DNA of 64,000 nt from Terana coerulea. Taxonomy: Eukaryota > Basidiomycota > Agaricomycetes > Polyporales > Phanerochaetaceae. Where the stretch lies: NCBI GenBank assembly GCA_024811115.1, contig JAKOGH010001191.1, positions 186,001 through 250,000 of the forward strand. Reading direction: 5' to 3'. Shown here in pieces: positions 58,484 to 64,000 of the stretch (position 1 is its first letter; every line of letters begins with the position of its first letter). The notes beneath the pieces are model-generated. The model did not search any database. It saw only the letters and a list, made by a program, of their open reading frames with translations, and was not told where the DNA came from. Both the position numbers and the translations under genes were made by a program.

Positions 58484-59820
58484 ATGCAGTACTCCTATAC
58501 GCCCCGCACAGCCCTGCAAAATACACACAACGCAGGCGCTGCTCACACCGCTTACGGACACACCCAGCGGCCATCGATGTCGCAGCCGGCAATACCGCCT
58601 CGTCCCTCGCCCCAAGCACAGACGTCGGGCTCTTGGTCATCACCGCCTCCTCCGCCGTATTCCGAATCACGCTGGGTCACAGGCATACCCATCGCAAGGC
58701 TTCGCTCAGCCCAGCCAGGCAAAGCCGGTGTCTCAATATCTCCTCCGATGTCCGCGAATCCTGGATACGGGCACGGAGGCCATGCTCCGCGTCAGGCCTC
58801 GGGCTACCAGCCCGTGAGCTTTGACAGCCCGCATGATAGTGGTGGATCGCCCGAATTATTTTACGGAACGTGAGTGGCCAATAGTTTATCTACCCGTTCA
58901 ACTAAACAAACCCCGCTGCTTTCTTCGTGTCTTATAAAATAGCTTACTCGATGGAAATAACCGTCCGACTGAGGTATTCTCACGGATGTGCGATGCCTTG
59001 TTCTTCTGGGTAGACCAGCACTGCGAGATTCCTGGTCTCCGCTGCACAAGCGTCATCGAGCCGGCGAAATATGCATGGGTGCTAGGCAAGACGGGCGAGG
59101 ACGCCGATGCGGTAAGTCCATCCTCACGCAATCAACCATGCCGCACTTCACTCATAGTTGCGCGCAGTGCGCCATCATCCCTGCAATACTGCCGTCCCTT
59201 TACGAGAGTGCATCGATCCCGCACACGTATATATATACCAGCAACGGGAATCTAGCTGTCCTTGACAGGCGGGGGTGGTTGCACAACTCCGTATTTGATG
59301 TACGGTCAGACCCTGACGAAACCCACAAGGCTTGTCCCTTTTGCACCTTGCCGTCGCCCAAGCTAACCGTCTCACCCTACAGTCATGGAACAAGATGCTT
59401 TCCATGTTCCAGCTCGTTGACCCTGCGACAAACGCGCCCTTCCCCACTCCCGTTCCGCGTTCCGCCTTGCCCGCGTATGGAGACCCTACGCTCAGGATGG
59501 TGCTGACGACCTGGCAGACGCAGGCGATCACGGAGATGACCCGCCGGCGCACAAACGCGATGGTGCAAGACATGCTTGGCCAGAGCCGCTCCAATGCCGC
59601 GGCGAGCAACCCGTATGCGTATTTGAATGCGGGCGCGGGCGCCGCGACGGGGTATGGTTTGTCCAACGGCGGGCTCGCTACAAGCGCCACGCAGGGTGGA
59701 GGTGGCGGTGGCGGTGGCGACGGTGGGGGTCACGCGACGATGATGGATACGGTGACCTCCGTGGCCGGCCTGGCAAATACGATTCTCGGTGGACTCGGTG
59801 GGGGAGCTTTCGGCAACTAA
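58484..59820 (+). CDS. Pro-rich protein with a fungal DUF7514-like domain, tandem copy 1
   Basis: Starts MQYSYTPRTALQ with a Pro/Ser/Gln-rich, low-complexity N-terminus. After PELFYGT the conserved domain begins: LLDGNNRPTEVFSRMCDALF, FWVDQHCEIPGL, SVIEPAKYAWVLGKTGEDAD, LPSLYESASIPHTYIYTSNG, LAVLDRRGWLHNSVFDVRSD. The domain resembles what I remember as DUF7514 (fungal, function unknown); that name is uncertain. The C-terminus is Gly-rich (GGGGGGGGDGGG) and ends LGGGAFGN. Three introns at the same sites as copy 2. In the Pro-rich part two compensating frame changes lie around 58665-58735 relative to copy 2 (QGFAQPSQAKP is in another frame). Role unknown. Confidence 0.75.
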
Positions 59821-60679
59821 GCAGGTACTTATATTAAATTAGAACCTCATCTTCTCAGCTGGGATGCGAGTAAAGGCGTTCGACTTGATACAGTGCTGGC
59901 GGACACGAGCTCGCGCGAGGTCAGACCATACCACGCGCATTGCGTGTGCGGCTCACTTATAGGCAAGCAACGCTAAGCGTTCTCAGGTTTGGCGGGTGCC
60001 GTCGATTGCAATATAAATCCTTCCTAACCTTACGTTGTACTGTGCAAAGTACTGTATTCAAGATATTGTGTTGCCAGTGCGTACTTCCCAATTTTCCTTG
60101 CGATGGTGTTACGTTCAGGCTGGAGACAAACTTGAAGACTGCAGCTGAAGCTTTGAAATTTGAGGCTTGACGCAGGCTCGGTCTCAGGCCGAGTCGGCCC
60201 GGCTGGGAAAAGGTAAAGCGGAGCCCATTAGAATAAGGTTTTCTGCCACGTGACTGTACCTTAGTGTGCCTGGACGTCTCTTTCGTCCGGACCTCCAGGA
60301 GCTCAGCGCTCAGCGCTCAGCACTGTCCGCACTCGTTCATCTGTGCTTGTGCTTAGGTCTATGCATATGGGGAATGCTGCGAGGAGCGGCAGTTTCTTTG
60401 CGGTCCTACAACACGAATATCTTCGAAACGCGGCAGTACCGTCCACATACAGCACAGATTAAAATGCCGTGACGGGGCAGTCCAATTGCAAGCCCGAGTC
60501 AAGTGAGGCTCTATCAATCACGTCGACCCTGCCTGTCCAACTGTTGACCATATACATACCGCTCCCGGATCGCGTCTGTGACCAGTCCTCCGCCATCGCC
60601 GGCCTGCCTCGTCGCCTCCCCCCTCGACGTCTTGCTCCCGAACTCTTCCGCCAGCATCCACCAGCTTCAGGCAACATTT
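59821..60679. other. upstream region of tandem gene 2
   Basis: Gene-free. The part from about 60215 is the diverged duplicate of the unit 1 promoter. A short tandem array of GCTCAGC units lies at about 60300-60321. Confidence 0.55.
60247..60252. promoter_or_regulatory. conserved E-box CACGTG, unit 2
   Basis: CACGTG within CTGCCACGTGACTGTA, matching position and flanks of the unit 1 element. Confidence 0.4.
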
Positions 60680-62114
60680 ATGCAGCACTCCTACACACCG
60701 AACTCGGGCCTGCAAAGCGCACCCAGCGCGGGCGCCGCCATTACCGCTTACGGACACGCTCAGCGGCCATCGATGTCGCAGCCGGCGCCGCCCCGTCCCC
60801 CGACGGCGCAATACGCGTACCCAACTCCCCCGACGTCGCCCCAGGCGCAGGCATCGGGCTCTCGGTCTCCACCGCCGTACGCGAACTTTCCCGGCTCGCA
60901 GCCGTACTCGCCGCACGGCTTTGCCCAGCCGAGCCAGGCAAAGCCGGCCTCTCCGATGTCGCCTCCGATGTCTCCAACGTCTGCGAATGCTGGATATGGG
61001 TTTGGAGGACATGCCCTCGCCAAGCTTCCGGCTACCAGCCTGTGAGCTTCGACGGTCCACATGGCGCTGGGGGCTCTCCTGAGCTGTTTTATGGAACGTG
61101 AGTGCTTTGCTTGCTTTCACGTGCAACTGCGTTGACTCTCAAATGCACCCAATTTACTCGTGATACTCATCAATAGGCTGCTTGACGCAAGCGGCCGACC
61201 AACTGAAGTCTTTGCACGGATGTGCGACGCATCGTTCTTCTGGCTCGACCAGAACTGCGACATTCCCGGCCTCCGCAACACAGGCGTTATTGAGCCCGCG
61301 AAATACGCATGGATATCGGCGAAGATGGGTGCGGACCCCGCGGCCGTGAGTCCCCTTTGCAAGAATAACCGTATCTTGCTCTGCTCACGCTCATCTCTAG
61401 TGTGCCGCCGTTGTGAAATATTTACCCTCCTTGTACTCAAGCGCATCCATACCGCACACATACGTATATACGCAGAACGGACAAATGCCTGTCTTGGACA
61501 GGCGTGGCTGGCTGCATATGTCCGTCTTCGAGGCACGGTCAAACCCTGACGAGAATCACCAGGTTTGTTTATTTTTACCATCCTGTCCGTTCAACATCCT
61601 GAACGTCGATGACCACACTAACCCCTACACCTTATAGGAGTGGAACAAAGTGATGTCCATGTTCAGGCTCGTCGACCCAGCGACCAACACTCCCTTCCCG
61701 ACGCCCGTCCCCCGATCGGCCCTGCCCGCATACGCCAACCCAACGCTCAAGACGATCGTGACGACCTGGCAGACCCAGGCCGTGACGGAGATGACCCGCG
61801 AGCGCACGAGCGCGATGGTGCAGAATATCGTCGGCCAGAGCCGCGTAAATGCCGCGGCGTACAACCCGTACGCATACCTCAACGCCGCCGCGGGCTACTC
61901 GTTCGCGGGGGCGAACCCGAACTCGTACAGTGGGCTGAGTGGACTCAGCACGGGTGCTACCCAGGGTGCAAGCGCGAGTGCAAGCAGCGACAGCGGAGAC
62001 CATGCGACGGTGCTCGATACGGTCAATACCGTAGCCGGCCTGGCGAATACGATTCTGGGTGGATTCGGCGCAGCGAACGGCACCGGTGGAGGGAATAGTT
62101 TGTTTGGAAATTGA
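60680..62114 (+). CDS. Pro-rich protein with a fungal DUF7514-like domain, tandem copy 2
   Basis: Paralogue of the gene at 58484. N-terminus MQHSYTPNSGLQ is followed by a long Pro/Ser/Gln-rich stretch (FAQPSQAKPASPMSPPMSPT). The conserved domain reads LLDASGRPTEVFARMCDASF, FWLDQNCDIPGL, EPAKYAWISAKMGADPAA, YLPSLYSSASIPHTYVYTQN, VLDRRGWLHMSVFEARSN, then EWNKVMSMFRLVDPATNTPF. It ends GGFGAANGTGGGNSLFGN. Near 61013 the frame shifts by one base: GGHA runs into LAKLPATSL-stop, while the next frame gives PRQASGYQPVSFDG as in copy 1; one C more in the CCC run would restore agreement. Function unknown; the pair probably has diverged roles or dosage. Confidence 0.75.
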
Positions 62115-63526
62115 GCTTTTGTGAAGGCTGGTATCTTAATCGCTTTTTTTTACTTTTTCCTGTTGCTTTTAAGTGAACCTTGGTACCGTTTCGCTTACAT
62201 TATCTTCTGTGTAGTCTGCTGGTCGTCAGACATGTAATCTCCTCTCAATTCCAAGTATGATTCTGCTTTGCACCAATAGCTTCTACCACAGCCAACTGGA
62301 AAGTGTTTTGCTCGACTAGGAATCACTTTCAGAGGTCCATTCGTCTTGTCGAGTCAGTCCTTGCGGACCGCGGTGGGGTTTCGAATTTCGAAAGCGTTCA
62401 TTGAAGCTTCGTGCACGTGAATTTTGCACTGTCACGCATGTTACTGTCACAAGGCGTTAGTTAGTGATCCAGTACTGACAGTCACTTGACGTACGTCACC
62501 GTCTCGCTTTCTTCTACCCATGATCTGCCGGTGATATTTACGCTCAGTTCAGTGGAAATAACTGGGTGCAAGTACGTGAGATGTTGTTTTATCTGCTCAA
62601 CACTCGAGTTGAACATGTTGTAGTTGCCCAGCTGGCGATATTGCTATGCCACGAGGACCTAGACATTTCAGACTAATAGGAACTGTCCTCGTTGTCACCG
62701 TACGAAGACCGGTTGAACGTTAACCACCCGAGCATGGCTACAAGAAATTTCATAGCAGACATAACACATTGCTCACAACCTGGCTGTGAATACGATATGA
62801 TGCTACCTTCCCTGTATTTCCTCCATCGGCGCGCCGGGTGATCGCAGCACCAGGCGCGTTCATGTGGACCGGAGTAAGCAGATTATGCATTGCCGTTTTC
62901 TGCAAAGCCTCCAATTTTGCATGTTTTGTAGGCTGCATCAAAGCTTGCGTTTGCCTACACCCTCGATGTCCGTTTCCGCGGAAGACCAGTGACGGACATA
63001 AGATCCACCCCATTCGGAGTTATCCAGCAAGGTTCGGTGTCACAAACGCTAGCTCCAGGACCAAGGCTTGTGCCAGCCAGTGCCACGTCTGCTTGGCCCG
63101 CCGACGGTGCCCGCCCTGAGCTTCCTGCAGTTGGTATAGCACCGTTCCCCTTCTCCACCCCTAAACAGATCTTCATTCCAGGATCCGCCACGCGCTTCCA
63201 GTGCATGTACCAAAGCATCGGCGATGCACGACAGAGGCCGCCGCCACCACGCTGCTCCCGATCCGGACCTGGTATGTGCTAGTCCCGGCGCACCCTAGCC
63301 AGGCGTCCGCCGGCCGTAGCAAGTACACTAACTCCCGCTCACGGCACCCTGGTCCACGTAACCGCCGTCGCCACCGCTGCGCGCTGCATGGCGCTGTGAT
63401 GGCCACATTCTCCGGACGCCGACGCTGTGGCTGCCCCAAGCCTACTTCGTCGCTGGTGGCATGATATAATGCGTGCCCCGTCATCGTACGAGTGCCCACC
63501 CACCCTCCCTCCTCTATTCAGTCGAC
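62115..63526. other. intergenic spacer
   Basis: No recognisable gene. Frames near 62840-63500 on both strands overlap and show no domain. The 3' end is the promoter of the NRPS-like gene. Confidence 0.5.
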
Positions 63527-64000
63527 ATGCCCTCTGTGTCGAGAGCTGCAGATTTTGCGACCGGGCAGCCTCACGCGCGGAAGCCCGCTGAGCCTTTCGT
63601 CCGTCCCAAGTTCGCCGTCAGCCGTGACGCTGCCGTCGCAGAGGACAGCCTTCTCACGCTTCCCGACCTCCTCGAGTTCGACGCATTCTACAACGCAGAC
63701 CGACTTTTCTGCGTGCAGTACGGACACAACATCCATCTCCCACCGCGCTCCATTACCTATGGCGACCTGCTCCAATCCGTGCTGCGTTTCTCCGCATGGC
63801 TCGTCCTGCGGGGTCTGGCACAGCGGCCCAAGTTACGGAATGGCACGGACGTCGTGAGACCAAGACCCGTGGCGATATTGATGTCCAGCGACGTTGGATG
63901 GTTTATTGCGTTCGTGGCGTTGCTCCGGCTCGGTGTTCCCGTACGTTCCTTTCACTATCCCTATCGCGGCACGCCACTGATGTCAAGGTATTTCAAGGTA
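63527..64000 (+). CDS. NRPS-like adenylation enzyme, N-terminal part (runs off the window)
   Basis: The first exon, MPSVSRAADFATGQ.., then LLTLPDLLEFDAFYNADRLF, RSITYGDLLQSVLRFSAWLV and RPVAILMSSDVGWFIAFVAL, ending LRLGVP before a GTACGT donor at 63941, is the start of an AMP-forming adenylation domain of the type found in basidiomycete NRPS-like (A-T-R or A-T-TE) enzymes and alpha-aminoadipate reductases. These activate a carboxylic acid as an adenylate. Only about 138 residues are visible; the core motifs and carrier or reductase domains lie beyond the end, so the exact class cannot be told. The frame stays open to the last base. Confidence 0.7.
   Translation, partial: MPSVSRAADFATGQPHARKPAEPFVRPKFAVSRDAAVAEDSLLTLPDLLEFDAFYNADRLFCVQYGHNIHLPPRSITYGDLLQSVLRFSAWLVLRGLAQRPKLRNGTDVVRPRPVAILMSSDVGWFIAFVALLRLGVPVRSFHYPYRGTPLMSRYFKV

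Larger units (their letters stand above)
57975..59820 (+). repeat. tandem gene duplication, unit 1
   Basis: Promoter plus gene unit; its second copy is 60215-62114. Similarity covers the promoter elements, the leader, the Pro-rich N-terminus and the whole conserved domain, with introns at the same sites. Confidence 0.8.
60215..62114 (+). repeat. tandem gene duplication, unit 2
   Basis: Second copy of the 57975-59820 unit, see there. Coding similarity is highest in the conserved domain and the AAAT..CTGACGACCTGGCAGAC-like 3' exon (TTWQTQA.TEMTR). Confidence 0.8.

Noticed and set aside
1..64000. CRISPR arrays, rRNA genes, autonomous transposons, viral insertions
   Set aside because: None seen: no regularly spaced repeats, no rRNA sequence, and no transposase, integrase or viral gene frames.

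Overview
This window is nuclear DNA from a filamentous fungus, most likely an Agaricomycete (mushroom-forming basidiomycete). Nearly every gene is cut by many introns of about 45-60 bases with fungal GT..AG borders. The gene set is also basidiomycete-like: F-box/LRR-type proteins, an orsellinic-acid-type non-reducing polyketide synthase, Ure2p-like glutathione transferases, an NRPS-like adenylating enzyme and an RNA-silencing RNA-dependent RNA polymerase. There is no sign of an operon, phage or CRISPR array.

Layout. 1-16 kb: an MFS transporter (+), a three-repeat Myb protein (-), the ribosome-biogenesis methyltransferase EMG1/NEP1 (-) and a SAM-dependent O-methyltransferase (+), separated by long spacers without recognisable genes. 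15.7-22.6 kb: a small AAA/P-loop ATPase (-) diverges from a very large gene (+) that encodes an eukaryotic RNAi-type RdRP followed by a UPF1/SDE3-like superfamily 1 helicase, apparently as one polypeptide. 22.8-34 kb: a Baeyer-Villiger-type flavin monooxygenase (-) and a GST (+) form a block that was duplicated about 5.7 kb further on, leaving a second GST and a scrap of the monooxygenase. A 192 bp MITE and an F-box-like gene lie between the copies. 34-52.5 kb: a secondary-metabolism locus. A non-reducing PKS (SAT-KS-AT-PT-ACP-ACP-TE, minus strand) and a phenol-hydroxylase-like FAD monooxygenase (+) lie between two inverted arms of about 2.9 kb, each holding a GST and the 3' end of the FAD monooxygenase. 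In the left arm the monooxygenase part is a dead fragment, next to a GST fragment and an intron-containing tRNA-Ala gene. 52.6-64 kb: an F-box/LRR-like gene (-), a WD40 protein with an unassigned N-terminal domain (+), a tandem pair of Pro-rich proteins with one shared conserved domain (+), and the start of an NRPS-like adenylation enzyme running off the end (+).

How they fit together (inference). The PKS would make an orsellinate-like aromatic polyketide. The aromatic hydroxylase, flavin monooxygenase, O-methyltransferase, GSTs, MFS pump and NRPS-like enzyme are plausible tailoring, detoxification or export partners, but only the PKS, the hydroxylase and the GST arms are physically bound together by the inverted duplication. 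The RdRP-helicase gene is a separate RNA-silencing locus and is the most unusual feature of the window.

Caveat. Several otherwise well-conserved genes carry single-base frame breaks, often at short C or G runs. The PKS has at least six. Whether these are sequencing errors or real inactivation cannot be decided from the sequence alone.
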